Of a DNA stretch of 64,000 nt, positions 36,863 through 63,787 are shown piece after piece. Numbering within the stretch: position 1 is the first letter of the stretch; the number at the start of each line of letters is the position of its first letter. Source of the DNA: Oryzias latipes (lineage: Eukaryota; Chordata; Actinopteri; Beloniformes; Adrianichthyidae); contig NC_019866.2 of the NCBI RefSeq assembly GCF_002234675.1, positions 12,243,261 through 12,307,260 of the forward strand. The letters are read 5' to 3'. The notes under the pieces are model-generated. The model was not told the DNA's origin and ran no database searches. It saw nothing but the letters and a program-made list of their open reading frames with translations. Both the position numbers and the translations under genes were made by a program.

Positions 36863-38514
36863 GCCTAATGTGGTAGGCCTATTATACGGCTATACATGCA
36901 AAAACCACACAGAGTCTGTATTATCTAAAAATTTACCTACATTTTTACTACAAATAACCTTTGTAATATTCATTTCGTCTTTAATAATCAATGGATAAGA
37001 TATTAAAGTCCACAACTTGAATAGCAGAATATTATTGACACTAGTTTGGACCTTTACTTCCATTTTGCAAAAAAAAAAAAAGATGAGTTTTTAAGGACAA
37101 AGCTTCCTTTTGAGTTTGGTAATATTTATTGTGTAATCACAAACTTATGTTATTTGCTAGAGATGTGAGGTTTTCTTCAAAACTTTCCTTACAGTAAATG
37201 TTCTAAGACCAGGTATGAAACATAAACAAATGGTGTAAAAGTTCATCGCTGTCTTTGTGGTGACAAATGATTATTTCTTTCTCTCATAACCTTTAATCTA
37301 CTGGCCAATTGTCTACTAAACGTCTTTGGCTGCATGCCTTTAATCTAAAAATATCAAATTAAATAAGAACATATGAAAAGAAAAAGAAATAAAGCACTGA
37401 CATTTTATTTTGTATAAAACTTTACTTCCCAAAACAAAGTATTAGTCAGATCAGCTTTCGTCGGTTTAGTGTTGGCTCAAAATAAACAAGTCAGTATAAT
37501 CATTGATCTAAACATCTACAAATGATTTATGATGAGAGAGCTGATACAGTTGGCACTGTCTAAAACAATCAAAATGCTAAAAACAGTGTAGCTTTAAAGT
37601 AACAATATTAATAACTGAATGTGCATGCATGCCTTAAATAGACCCTTTTCAAATGAGATTTCACTTAGAATACCAGTCAGATTTTCCAAAAAAATGAACT
37701 GCAAAACTCCAAATCAAATGTATCCAACCATTGCAGAGCATTACATAAACCCCAAAGTCCAGTTAAACAGCGTGTACCAGTTTTATGTATTGGCTTGTCA
37801 TGAAATAAATAGCTTTTTTCCTATAAAATACAAAATCTAAATGTATTCTATGATAACAGAAACCATAAATAGGTTTTTCATTTTAAAACAAAACAGAGAC
37901 AATAAAATATTGCATTCATAATAGGCTGCATAAAAGAGACAATAGTTCCATAAATCCTGTTTGTATAACTTGCACTTTAGCAGCACTGTGTGCACGTCTT
38001 CCCTTTCAACAGTTCGTGAGTGCTGCAGGTCAGATTCCACAGGCAGAAAGGAGCTTGTTTCTCTTCTTCCCTGAGAATGCTAAAACTGTGAAAATAAATG
38101 ACCAAAAAAAGTCTTATTGGTTAAACACGGACAAACATGCATTTGGCCTCTGTGTGCCAGATGAGTGTATTAGCGTTGATCAATTCCACCTCAAATAGCC
38201 GTCTCTAGTGATTGGCTGGCTCTTTAGCTAACATGCTAATGTCCACTGAAGGAGTTAAGTTGCAAGTTCCATTTTTTCCAATTAAAGAAATGCACTAATC
38301 AAGCACATTTTAAAAGTAACAGACAGAAAAAGGAGATCTTGCTGCTTATTGTTTCACCGTGTCAGACCTGCAACACAGCTTTTTGTAAAAAAGATTGAGT
38401 AAAAGGTTCAGTGGTTTGTTTCAGTGGGTGTTCCCCTGTTTCAGAAACATCTCAACATTTTTGGTGTGAAAAAAAAACACATTACAAGACTTCTGTTCTT
38501 ATCTGGGCCTGCTG

Positions 38515-50575
<12,061 letters not shown>

Positions 50576-51998
50576 TCAATGCCAAAGGGCCGAAACGGTG
50601 ACAACATGCTTCTTTCTCCTACATGGGTCGGAGTCTGGTAAATCTGTGAGGAACCTGTTGCGCAAACGCGAGGAACCACGCGGGAAACTGCCCTCACAGT
50701 AGCACAGAATGATTGAAGCAGCTCATATTCGCACTCATTCAACATGAAAGTAATCTAAACTGGATTTAAACGTGGTATCTATAACTAAACGCGTCCTCGC
50801 GCAGCCAGTAAGATCTAACCCTCACAGCTTCCCGTTGTGCGCTTGAGATGTCCTGTGCGACTCGGCTCTTATTCTGTGCTCCCTCGCCCCACCCAACCTC
50901 ATCCAACCTCATCCACCCGCCCTAAAAGTCTTCACCCTTCAGTCAACATGCTTATAACAAACAGGCTGTGTATTTGGGTTATAAGGCTGATATATCAGCC
51001 TGTGTGCGTATATATAAATAGAATAGAATAGAATTTTAACTAAACACAAGTCATATAGCACATCAGAAATTACAAACTTAAAGGTTAAAAACTGAAGAAC
51101 TCAAGGATTTAATATGGAAAGATGGACATACAAATACTTAAATAAAACTTTCTGCAACTTAGTTTTATCTGATTTATTTTTTAAATGTCACTTTAGCAAA
51201 GAACAAAACTTGAATATTTCAAAATGGCAAACAGCACTGCTTAAAAAATGCAAACCGACTCCAAACAGGGAAATCCTTGTTGCCTCTCTGAACCCTTACA
51301 ATATTTCAGTCGGTTCTGTGACCAACAGATGCCCCGAGGACGTCCATCCTAAACCTCTTGTACTCTCTTTGCCCTCTTAGAATCAAACCTTTTCAACAAA
51401 GAGTCTGGGGTGAGAAGGGGTCCCTGTTGCAACTGATACACTTCTGCTCCATGACTACACTGCTAGAGGTGGAGCTTGTCACATTTTGGATGGTAAATGA
51501 AGGACAAACTCTTGATGTGTCATAAATTTAGTAAAACCGCAGCAGGTTCTGGACATGCTGGACTTTGAAGCTACCACCATTGACTTAATATTTACTAATG
51601 AAATGACCAGTAAAAAACAAATAAAGAATTATTGTTTAAAAGACAGCCATCCGTCTTTCTTGAACAGGGGAGATATATGTTATAACTCTATTTTAATTTA
51701 GTTCCACTAATGATGATTTGCAGTGGAAACTGATTTTCTGGTTTCACAGACAAAAATAAATCAATTTTTTTCCAATTTGATGCCTATTTAAATATCACAA
51801 AGTATCTTTCTGGTCAAGAATCTGTCACAAGACTGTTCATTTTAAGAAGAATACAATATTAAATATGTATTTACAAACTTCTAAAGGAACATACACATGT
51901 TATCTTTACTGTCCCAATGCATCTTCAAACTACTACAATACCTCAACCGTGCTTCACTAATAAGATGTGAAGCGTTCGAAAACATTTATCGACATTCC

Positions 51999-52491
51999 TT
52001 TAAAGACCCACTCCAATGAAAATAGTGTTTATGGTGTTTTTAATGTTTTCTTGAGACATTTTGCTGATGATGGAGGAAATGTATAAATATTAAATCATAT
52101 ATGCATCCACTTGGGGATGACTAGATCCTCGTACATCTTTATTTTTTGTATCTGAGCTGATGTCTGGCTCAAAATTATACGTCTAGATAGCTCCAATATT
52201 GCTGCCCTTTTTTTGCATTGGTAATTTTAGGTTGGGGTTGTGCGGGGTGGTAAGCTAGCAGTAGAGTGTAAACTGATGGATGATGGGAAATAGGGCAAGG
52301 CTTACTCTACGCTAACAGTCCCGCACACAACTCAGAGGTGAATTTCTGATGAAATACTGTCCTTCTGCACAAACTACATCCTAGAAAAGGACACGTTTTT
52401 GTTGTTGCTAAAAATGGCATAATTATAATTAAAAGACCACTGGGAATGCTTTGAAAATAGATTTAAAAAAATAATCAAAGTGGGACTTTTA
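51999..52491 (+). repeat. MITE of the TAAAGACCCACTCC family
   Basis: Left end TTTAAAGACCCACTCCAATG, right end AATCAAAGTGGGACTTTTA, an imperfect inverted pair. The interior aligns with the copy at 31231-31827 (complement) through GAGCTGATGTCTGGCTCAAA and the GTGAATTTCTGATGAAATAC block. No coding sequence. Confidence 0.75.
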
Positions 52492-55400
52492 CCTCCATGT
52501 ATGTGGAGATAGTCAGAATGTGAGGTCACGTGACCCTGTAGTGTGTATTGGACCCATGACAGCTTTGGAATGGTTGCCATCTAAAACTTAAACCTTTTGT
52601 AAATTGCTGGTAAATCAGATTAGATTATTTTCTTCAGATAGTGACAATACATTTTGAACCTAATCAAAAATTATTGGGTACTTAAACTAATTTATAGAAA
52701 TCAGGATATTAGAGCAGATAAAGATTTACATACTCTCAAAAATCACTTATTTTTGCTTTTGACTTTAGTTTCTTACAGGCTTGACAAGAAAGACATGAGA
52801 ATGTTAATTAGTGAGCTTTGGTGGATTATGTTACCTTTGGACAGAGCCAGGCTTGCTGTTTCTCCAGTTTTGTGAAGAACTGCTGCAAGTGTCTTCAACA
52901 CACGGACAGGCGAGTGGCCTCCATCTTTCCACCTCCATCCTGTCAAAGCTGTGAATAGGCATGTGTCCAAGCCTGTCAAACCTTTCCTTTCAGAAATAGG
53001 GAAACTTTACAGAGATAAGCACAACAAAGCCAGCGATTGCGGTTTACGCCTCCCGCTCAAACAAAGCTCTCTGTTGATTTTTTACACGACCCGGGCAAAT
53101 ATAGAATAATGACATGTTTTAAAATCTTCGTAAATCCATTGAAACAGAGGCCAGCCTGGCACCGAGGCGGCCTGCCGCTCAGCGAACTGCGGATTCGGTC
53201 AGAATGAGGTCAAAATCCAGGCTTCTCTTTGATCACATACTGTATTTGATTTACTTTTCTCCCATGCTAATTGTTCCAGCAGAACTTTCACTGACAGGTT
53301 TGGACTTAGAAATATAAACAGTAAGATTAGAGAGAAGGAAAAAACTGTAACATGCAAGCTGTGAGCTGCTTTTGGATTTGGGCAGCACAATATGTCTTTG
53401 TGCTTGTGAGCAGGTATTCATGCACTCATGTGTGGCGTCCGTACAGTTTTTTTGTTTGTTTTTGCCCCATCCGTTGTGCCTGCAGGTGTGTTGCGGTGCT
53501 GCATCTCCAAAAAACACAGATAGATTTCCACCGCTAGAGGCTTGCAGATGGCTCCTACATATGTCAGCCATTACCACCAATTACGAATCTTCCGCAGCAA
53601 AAAAACGAATGTTCCATTCCCATTTTGTAATTTCCACTATGAGGAAGAAGCTGTTGCCCATTTGCCCGACTTTCAGCCGTTGCAGCAGTCCTTTGAAACC
53701 ACAAGAGAGAACATGTTTAGCAGTTTGGAAGCATGGATGCAGTTTCCTACGAATGCAACCGGATGCTGCGTCTGGAACGAATCGCAACAAATCCTTTTAA
53801 TTTCATTTGGATGTGAATAATGAATAATAAACAAATTCACTCTTTATAGCTTTTTCCGCCTTTAGGCAAGTGATGAACTCAAAACAAAAACAAAAAAAAA
53901 CGGAGAGGGGGGTGCAATTCCCATATTGTGGTTTCTCAATCACTGCTCTTTGAAGAAATAACAGAGCCTGAGCTCTCTGTCTGTGACATGAAAGATGTGT
54001 AATAGTCGTGCCCTCAGGAAGTATGGATCACACAAGACAAAAGCCGACAACAAAGTAACTGCAAAGCCTCATCCTCCTAGCACTTGCCTACAAACGTAAG
54101 CAAAGTCATCAAGAACTGATAGATGGAAAACCGAACAAAATCACTCTGATCTCTTTGTCCGCATGTGATTTTCCGCCCCCCTCCACCTTTGCCTTTTCCC
54201 CCCCTCCACGCCCTCACGTCCCACCACCTTCACACAGGTGCTTGGATATTTCAGCCCTCAAGCTTGACATCCAGACTCCCAGACTTGCCCTGCAGCTTTA
54301 TAGAGACATTACTAAAGGGATCAATGTTGCAAAGATCAGAGAGGGAAGATGGGCTTGGGTCTTACACAATATTCCCAAAGGCCTTGAAAGCAGACCCGGA
54401 CCATGCCTTGAGTTCAGCAAGGAAGTCATTTATATCTGAGGAAAAAGGTTCACCAGCTTTTAGTTTTACTGGAGTAATATCTGAGCAGCTGCCAAAACTA
54501 AAAGGTTTAACTCTGTAAATGTAAAAAAAAAAGTGTTGAGATTTAAAACGTAGATATTTTTCCCTTTTTTTCTTTTTTTTTTTTGGCGTGGAAACCTTCT
54601 GCAGGTGAAAGAAACATGCAGCTGCGGAACCCGATTTTTTTTTTAATGTCTTTCATCTTGACAATAAAACCTTAAATACCTTTCCAGAAAGCATGTCTGC
54701 ACAGCAGCTTCACCTTTTTTTTCCCGAACCGTGGCTTTAATGTAGGAGTAGAACCGGGCAAGCGGGAACCTAAAGGGAATTAAGCTGAACGACAATCATG
54801 TCATCGCATAAGCCACAGAGCACTCGGGAAATGCCTTCTTTTCTAATCCACAGCTCTGCGGTGGAAAAAAATTGGAATCTGGTGGTTGGCTCTGAAGTGA
54901 TATAGGGTGTGCTAGGAAAGGGTGGAGGAGCAGAGACGGATGAGTGTATGAGGGGCGCCTGTATGTGCTTGCTCCTGTGATGAATGTAAAAAAAAAAAAG
55001 GAAGAGATGTGAAGACTGTATGATCACACGAGGATGCATTTCCATGCATCCAGGCTAAATTTGGGAGGTTTAATCATTGTTTGGATGCAAAATAGAGCTG
55101 CAAATGTGATGCAGTAATGTTTTAATGCATTCTAACAAATATGCACGTGCAGGTTTTATCATAAGCATGCACCCATATGTATGGAAACCTGTTGTTTCGC
55201 TTGTGGTAACAAATCCGTCAGTTCCATAGTGAAATGCTTGTGGGCTCCTCAGTGTGGCTTCCTTTCACTGAAAAACTTGGTCGTCCTTAATGTTGATTGC
55301 CGTGACATCATTTCCAAACCTCAACCACGACTTTCATACGTCACTGTCACGATCTGTTTCCAGTGTGAAAAAGAAAACATCCTTGCCGCCGATCCAACAT

Positions 55401-55678
55401 CACCCCGGGACCAGAGTGGCAAAACCGAATCGAGACGATCCATAATATTGAACTTCTCCCGTCCGAGCTGGATTACATCCAAACTATGTGTTGATTTATG
55501 TAAACAAGTCAAACCTGGTTCCTCTAAATAAAAATACAAACAGTTCTCAGATGGGTGTTAACTGACTGTAATTACTGGGGTTAAAAAAACCACAGCAGCT
55601 TGTCTCTCCACTTTCTGGAGTTTCCCATGTTTTTCAAATTCCAATCTGTCACAGCAACTGTGAGAAAAGGGAGCTGTC

Positions 55679-55680
<2 letters not shown>

Positions 55681-55710
<30 letters not shown>
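55681..55710. repeat. Poly-A run of about 30 nt
   Basis: An uninterrupted A tract. It is not preceded by recognisable SINE or LINE sequence. Confidence 0.9.
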
Positions 55711-55712
<2 letters not shown>

Positions 55713-58700
55713 TAGAACGAGACGGGGGGCAGATGGGAAAAAAGTCCCTCCGTTTATCGCCTCTCAGGTGAGCAAATTTTGCAGGAGCAGTATCACCTGT
55801 CCTGTGAGATCCTTCAGGCGTGTGTCAGACTCCTTCATGCTGCAGAAGGGGGAGATAGTCTTCTACCCTGTGGGGCCTGTCGACTCTCACTGGAATCTGA
55901 AATTGTGTGTGAGTCAAATAAGCAAGCAGCAAACGTGCTGATGGTTGTTTTTGCCAAAAGGGACAGGAGTGTACTGACTATTTGACCCTCCGAAGAAAAA
56001 AAGAGAGCCACTCTGCAGAAAGATGATTGAGACGTAAAAAGGAATACTTTTATTTGTGGGATTGATGTCCTCGTCTGCTTGCATGAGTTAAATCAATGAT
56101 TTGCATTGAAAAAAGCAGTTGAAGTTGTTATTTAAACACCCTAACACAGCATGAGAACTAAAAGACCATTGCAGAAAATTATACACTTTTACAGAAGGTT
56201 TAGGCATTTTGCTTAACAACCCTTTTTAGCAGCAAAATGTTCTCCTTGCTGAGAGTGAGAAATATTTTTTAACATTTAAAATAGAAGGGGAAAGATAGTT
56301 AAACAGTAGTGATTGTGATCATCCTTCCAAATATGAGGATAGTTGTCATGGGCACAAAGAAAAAAACTTCACACTGATGGTCTTGATTCGTTTTCCTGTT
56401 TTCATCTGCACATTTAGCAGAACTAATCTGGTAAAAAATTAGGTTTGATTGCCACTCCAGCCGGCATAAATGCTTTAGTCAGTTTTGCACGAAGTTAAGT
56501 TTCAAGTCATTGACCTAAAATTCAAATGCCACATCGACTTGTTAGAAATGTACTTTAAAACCACCAGTGAGGAAAGATTGATAAGGAAGGATGCTCAGAG
56601 CAACATGTAAATAAGAGAATATTACCACAAAAGTGCTCCAAAAGACCACTGGTGTCTAAGAATACAATTTTTATGAAAATTAGGATCCTATGATTATCTT
56701 TTTGCCCCCTTTTTTACATACTTTCCTAAGTCGCAACCATTATTCATGTTGATTATAAATCATTAATAGTGAAAGAAGAAGATCAATTTATCTGCCGGAA
56801 TCTGTGCTGTTTTAAAAAAATATGCATTTTTCCACATGATTTTATCCTCAAGTCTTGTATATTCTAAAACATTCATTTTTTACAATAAAGTTTAAGTTTT
56901 TCAAATAATGACATCATGAGTTTAGCTGTCCAGATTTACTAGATGGCTGTAAAGAGAGGGGTTAAGTCTGGCATTCCATTCCAAACCTAACTGGTTGACT
57001 CAATTTAACAGAAAAACCAATTAAAGGCCAAATCCACGAAGTTAAAACTCATCAACAGGAAGAGTTTCAACATAAACAATATCCAGAAGCACGGCCGCAT
57101 CCTCCGAACCCCAATTCAAGATAGACTGGAGTGTCACGTCTTTTAGGAAGCAGAACTAGATCTTCTTTCAGGAAATGGTGGTGACCTCGCCCTCTGGGGT
57201 AAACAGAGGAGCGACCATCCTGCTCGTTATCAGCACACAGTTCAAAAGCCAGCATCTGTGGGACCGCTCCAACGCTTTAGGGGAACATGGCTGAGCTAAC
57301 ACACACATGTGTGAGGAGAGCATTAATGATGGATATAAATGGGTTTTGGAGAAACCTGCTCCCATCCAAATAACATTCACTTCAAAGAAAATCCGGTTTA
57401 TTTCAGGAGGAAAAGGCAAAATACAGGAACTTTATCTTCCCTACATGTGACAAAAAGGCAGCCTATTTTGAAGAATATACATTTTTCAATTTGAATATTT
57501 ATGTCATTAACTTTTGGAGAAATTCAAAGAAAGGGCCTTAAAAGAGTGAGGACTTGAGACAAAGCTGTATATCTGTCCTTTATCTAAAACCCCCCTGAAG
57601 GAAGGGATGGAACAGTTGTTTTGGTTTGTGTTGCAGTTGCAATCCTCTGAGAATTTAGCCTTAAACACACGTGCTCACAAACACACAAACCAAACTCCTC
57701 TTCCGTTAGTTCTCATCTGGTCCCACTTTAGGGTTTTTGAGGTCTGAGCTTTTTTGGGGGACACAGTAAAGCTGCCGATCCAAATGAGAGCGGGAAGACT
57801 TTTCTGTGTTCCAAAACGGCATTTTCAAATCATTTCATTGTGTCTGCTTCAGTCAATCATCACTTGAGGTGTCTTTTAGCTGAAAACAGCCTGACTGTTT
57901 TGGCTTTAAAAGGTCAAAGGGAGAAAAAATGCTAAACTGACTATCAGGCATTTTGTTAATGGATTTTTTTTTGTGTGTGTATAAATGTAGACTAATAAAG
58001 TCTACGTATTTGGACTTAAAGTTAGGTAGCAAAAGTGAGTTCTGGAGTTAAGGATCAGTTGTTAATAATGGAGTGGAGGGCATGAAAATGTTGCAGTTGT
58101 GGAGTTCCCCCAATTTTTCCATTAAAGATCCAGACGGCACACAAACAAGCATCCCAAAAGTTCTTTATTCACATTTATTCAATAATCTTTGCCATTTTCT
58201 TTACAGTTATTTCCTTTAAAATTTTATTTAACGCTTTATAATGTTTTGTTTCTTTAAAGATACACTTTTCTCCACCATCACATTTTGAGAGGGGTTGAAG
58301 TTTAGACAACACCTCAGACTCTCAAATGCAGATTGTAGATTATTAACCCCTAAGTAAAGAGCAAAGGCACCTCTGAGGATTTTCTGCATCGAAGTTAGCA
58401 ATCTGCACAGCCAAAGCAGCAATTTTGGCTGTTTGAGCCCATTTCAGGTCTGTGGGGAGTTCACAAGATCTTAACAGCTACATGTATGTCTGTGCAGCGT
58501 ATGGCACAGACAGCAAGGGCAAAAAACACAGGATTAAAAGAAGACTGAATGTGCACAAACATGCTTCTTCTTTAAACGTGCAGCCAATGCTGAAGTGGAT
58601 CTCATCTGATGCAAGCTAGCATTACAGAGGGAGAGGATGAGCCGCACACAAATAGCAGAAGCTCTGGTTAGTGGGTGACTGTAGTTTGGGTGCACGAAAA

Positions 58701-61700
58701 AAAAAACATTGAAGTAATGACTTTTCATCTCCAAGCCCTAATAGGAGGTTTAGGCATGCTTTAAACCTCCTCTGATGTTGAACCCTTTGACATATGTGGA
58801 CATGCACTGACACAAATGCAGCATACTCCACAGCCCATCATTGCTCTGTGACTGAAATTTTCTGTAAAATCACTCATCAGAAACCCTTTCCAATCCTCGA
58901 GGGGCCCAGCCTGATTTGAGGCCCTTTAAACCCTCTGGCGGTCTTCGTGTCATGCTAGATGTGGGCTCACAGTCAGCCGCTTTGCTCTATTCTTTAAAAA
59001 GCTCGGCTCTTATCCTTCACTCTGTCCGGCATCCCAGAACACAAGGCCCTCTCTCCCCCGATGAACAATAGCCGTGCCACATACCTCCAGCCCTCCTTTG
59101 AAGCGCTGAGACAAAACTGTGCAGCTGTCTGCAGGCTGAAGCCGATTGGGGTGCAGATATTGAGCTGTGTTTGCAAACATGCAAATGTTCAAAACGCGTC
59201 TGTGCTATTGAAGCTCCAGGCTCTCAGAGACAGGAAGGTGATGGCGTGATAAAGGTGACAAGAAAGTGGCAGAAGCCCTTGACTCTCCATGTTGTTTGTT
59301 TTCTTAGCTGGCAGCCCGCACACCTACAAGGAGCTATTCAGTTCCAGGACGCCAGTTTGGGTTTTTCAGCATCTTCAAACTGTTGGCACACAGTTTAAAA
59401 GAAGGGGTAAAAAGATAATTTGCTGTAATTCCCATGATTTCTGTTTTTATAAAAGTTTAAAGAAGTCTACCTTCACAGAATTTCAATCTACAGTGGGATA
59501 ATGAAAACACATAAACAATATGATCAGCTGAAAATATGAAATTATACCAAAAACTATACAGGTGTTGTAGGTTTTGTCATGTGTATTATTCTAAAATATT
59601 AAAGTACAAAGTAATTCTTTTTTATCTATTATTAAGCTAAGTTTAGTGCTTTGTTTTTGCATTTTATCTGTGGTTTTCCACATATCTTCACACAATGAAT
59701 AAATAAACTTTCATATTCTGTTCATTTAACAACTTCAATGATTCTCAATGTATTTTCTGGTTCAACTGAAATATTGTTTTCTTCTCATTTTGTGTTGTTG
59801 TACAAAACAAATTCACCAATTGATTTTTGGATTGTCTCCTATTTGTGTATTTGTGTTTCAAAACCTGCAGTATGCAATAAACTAGGAAAATCTCCAAGAT
59901 TTCTTCACCCTAAAGCAGCAATCACCTTCCAGTATGTAAAAAGTCACTGTATTCCCTCAGTTAATGGAGGTGTTTGTTCTCCACACGTGTCTGAAATGTG
60001 GATAGCAGCATGGAGATATTTCACTGCTAAGCCACAAGCTGTCATCATCGTTCTGTGATGAGAGGAACTTTCTGTATTTCTTCTTCTAGTCACGCGTAGA
60101 TGAACTTTTGTCCACACCGACAAAGCGATCCCAGCTTCCGTGGTGAGTGAAGACCTGGAAGGCAGATGGTTTTCGGGACCCCCATCTTTGATGATTTTGG
60201 TTTTAAGGGGTTGGAGTTCTCTGCAGACGAAAACAGAAGCAGGTGTAGATCCTGTAAACATCCACGTCTCAGCAGCAGCTTCGTGTGTATTCAAATGAAA
60301 ACAAGATCTCCTGTGTGAGTCAGGACGTTGAGGTGAAGCTGGAGGGAGCAGTGGTTTAATGTGATTAAGGGCCCTATTTTGCTTTAGAGCAGGACGAGTC
60401 CCAGAGGTCAAGGAGCGAGTGATTCCATCAGTGGATTACCACTTCCTTCTTCCTGTTTGCTTCCTCTTGGCTAAACATCTGTGTCTGGTTGCCAGCCAGA
60501 AGACTGCTGGTCTGATAGCAGAGGCTAATTACAGCCCTGTGTCCTAAGCAACATCGTTCCCCCATCTCTCCATCTTTCAGTCTTACAGCTGTTTTTTTAG
60601 GATGTCTGTTGCTGAAGGTGTCATGTCTCTCCTGCTCGGAGACACCAAAGGGAAAAGTTGAAAGTTCTTGGTTAATTATTGGAGGCGAGTACCAGTTATA
60701 TCTAACAGTTGAGAGGATTTGTCTCAGCAAAGTTGATTAAACATCAAAAGTTGAAGTAGATATTATTTGGGACATCCAAAAAAAAAGGGTTTTGATCAGA
60801 CTTTACAGATGCATATCATATCAAATGTGCTTTAGTAAAGTTTATCAGGATTTGCTCTCTATACATGTTTGCACTTCCTCTCCTAATCCTTAAGCTAACA
60901 CCAATGCTTTCATCTCCCTCTCTGATCTTGCAGTCTTTGAAAAGAGCAGCGACACACCTGCTCATCCCAGACACTCCAAAAGCATGAAAGTCATTGAGCG
61001 TGCCCCCACATCTTCATTTTGTTTAAGATTCCATCACTGCATTCTCCAAAACGCCAAGACATCGCTAAGAAGCAAAAACACAACAAATTCACAAAAGTCT
61101 TTCAAGTAGAGCAGTTTTTCACATATGCATTTGTGCATTGAGATTGCTATTACACAGCGGAAACAATTGCGTTGCAATGTCCATTTTTCACTTGTGACAA
61201 CAAATGCAATGAAATAATTGTATTTCAGTAACTATATTTCTACATTTATTTATGTTTTTCATTTTATTTTTCAGTTTTTTGCCATTTAGAGATTATATTT
61301 CTGTTTGTTTTTTTCATTGTTTTTGTGCTGCATCAACAAAACTTCCAACAAAAATTCTGTTAAAGTTCACAATTTATCTTTTTATCAAGCTTGGCAGGGA
61401 CTCATTCTGCAAAGAAACTCCAAATCATCACACTACCACCACCAAGTTTGATGTATGAGTTCCAAACCTTCCCAACAGTTAAGCTAATGTATCAACATCC
61501 CACAGCCTATTTTCACATGAATTCTCCAAGATTATAAAGCTTTTGTGTTTGTCATAGTGTCTGCATGTGAAGCTCTTCTATTGGTTTGTGTACTGTAGTT
61601 AACCAGCTTCTAATTGAAAAACATTTCCAGTTCTACATGATTTCTCTCACTATGTAAATATATAAAGATTCACTCTTCCAAAAAAAATATTTGCATTTTT

Positions 61701-63787
61701 CAAAACAAGTACATGTTAACCACTTTGATTCTCATTTATTTGTTGAGAACTTCGTGTTGTCAGAAAATTTCAATTTAATTCTCTTAATTCAGAGGGTGTG
61801 ATGAGATTTAGGCCTTATTTCAATTCCTTCTCTCTAAATGGGTCAGACATTGCTTGGCCTCTCATTTATGTTGTCACAACACCAAGAACAATTTTTAAAC
61901 CCCTTGACGCCTGCATTTATTTGGAGCTACGAAAAAAATCACTTCTCTTCTTGCTAAATTGAGATAATTTTGGAGCAGAAGTGGTTTGATGCATATTTGT
62001 GGTTCAAAATATAAATTCAGTTTCTTCATTTCAAAATATGTAGAGACAGAACAGAACACCTAGCAGCAGAATCAATTAGCTGTCTCTTCAGAATTCTTGG
62101 TTTGCTTTTTTTAAATTCAATTGAAAATAATATAATTTCACTGAATTCCTCAAGTAAAACAAACTGTAGTTTTTGCAAATGTACAGAAACGTGCTAATCT
62201 AAGCTTCTTTTTTTTACACAGACTGGTCATAAACAGGATTTCTGAATGTTTTGGGATTGTGAAAATAAAAGTTAAGACATTTATTTACTATTGTAAATAT
62301 ATATTTAGACAAAATTTAATCTAAAAATGTATGCATATAAATGCACCACTTCTCTTCAAGTTTTGTAGAATTTCAGAGAAGAAGCTGCAGGTCTTGATGA
62401 ATTGACTAAGTGTTTTCTTTGTTTGGGCCTTTGTTTGTGCTTTGACACAACCCCAAAAAGAAAGAAAAAAAAAATCTCAGCAGTTTTTGTTTTGTTTAAC
62501 TATACTTATGTTGGCAAGACTTTTATAAAATAATTTCCTAACCGTTAGATTTCAATCTTTCTGCTGTTGCAAAGATAGTTTCCAAGTGTCATTTTTTCAG
62601 GGAAGCTGCTGTTTTTCATGCAAAACTACTTTTGGGTCACTAAAACGCCTCTCCAGGACTGCAGGCTTCAGTGAGCATGTTTAATTTAAACGTTTTTGAC
62701 AGTAAGATTAGACTGACAAATCACTTGTTGGAAAAGGTGGCCATAAAAGAAGCTAATTTGACTTTAAAAAAACGTCTGAGGTGACATTGACATCTGAATG
62801 AGCAACTGGAAGAACTCCACTGGACTAATGCAACAAAAATATAGATCTGAGGACCAAATAGGTTCTTATGCAGAAAAATCTCCTCCTTGTGATAGGTCAG
62901 GTTTGTTTTGCTTTTGGTTCCAAGATCTGGAAATCGTTGTTATGAACCTCTCCACCTACAACAGTATTCTAGAGGCAAACATGATCCCATCTGTCAACTG
63001 GGTACAGCAACAAGACAGAACATCTGCTGAATGGATCTAAATTAAACTAATGAACGTTTTAGAATATCCTTATCCATACTTAAGTCCATCTTATACGTGT
63101 TGTGCAAAAAAAAGGCTCACAACCTTTATAAGCCTTTATAAACAGAAGCAGTGCTGCAAAGAAGAATCGACTGATTTTCAGAGATGTGACGGAGCGAAAG
63201 TCGAAACTAGAAACGACTTCTTCAAAATGCAGATCTGAAAGGTGGATCTCCAAATTCTTAAGACATGAGGGTACTTATTTCTGCCCCCATGTGACTTTCT
63301 TTTTTTGGCTTTATTTTAGTTGGATCAGTAATGGCAGAGAGAAAACCTTTAGTGCTGTTTGTCTGTGGTTGGATGTGTCAACACCAAAAACCTATCTGAT
63401 CAGATAAGGCCATTTCTTACATACATAAACAGAATTGAAAGCATTTCTCTCTGGAAGTCTGTAAACAAAATATCTCAATGCTGTACTCAATGCTTAAATA
63501 TGTCTGTTCTGATAGTAAAGCAGCAACTCTAATTTGTAAATTATGTTAAACTTGTTTTTCATATCTTTTTAACTTGAAAATGAAATATTTGACATATTAT
63601 AAAATATATCTAATTAGTATGTTGTGACATTTACTTTAGACATGTTTTCTGATGTAAATTTGCAATAATTTGTTCAATTAAATAGATATTTTATAGAAAT
63701 CCGTGCAAACAAGCAAAAGGTTTCAGTACAGCATCATCTGGTGGTAGAATCTGGTAATTACATTTTTCAGAAACTATTAGGTTATAT

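Larger units (their letters stand above)
29706..38514. other. Gene-poor spacer between fahd1 and hs3st6
   Basis: AT-rich. The fahd1 3' UTR lies at the left and the hs3st6 3' UTR at the right. It contains MITE copies at 31231 and 36771, a 21-bp direct duplication at 32301 and a hairpin at 36819. Human MEIOB lies at this place between FAHD1 and HS3ST6; I do not recognise it here. Confidence 0.55.

Noticed and set aside
53372-53820. Overlapping plus-strand open frames in the hs3st6 upstream region
   Set aside because: Two frames open over the same bases, neither with family resemblance; more likely non-coding or regulatory DNA.
59944-60411. 155-codon minus-strand open frame
   Set aside because: Low-complexity mixed composition, no domain, no plausible splice neighbours; likely chance.
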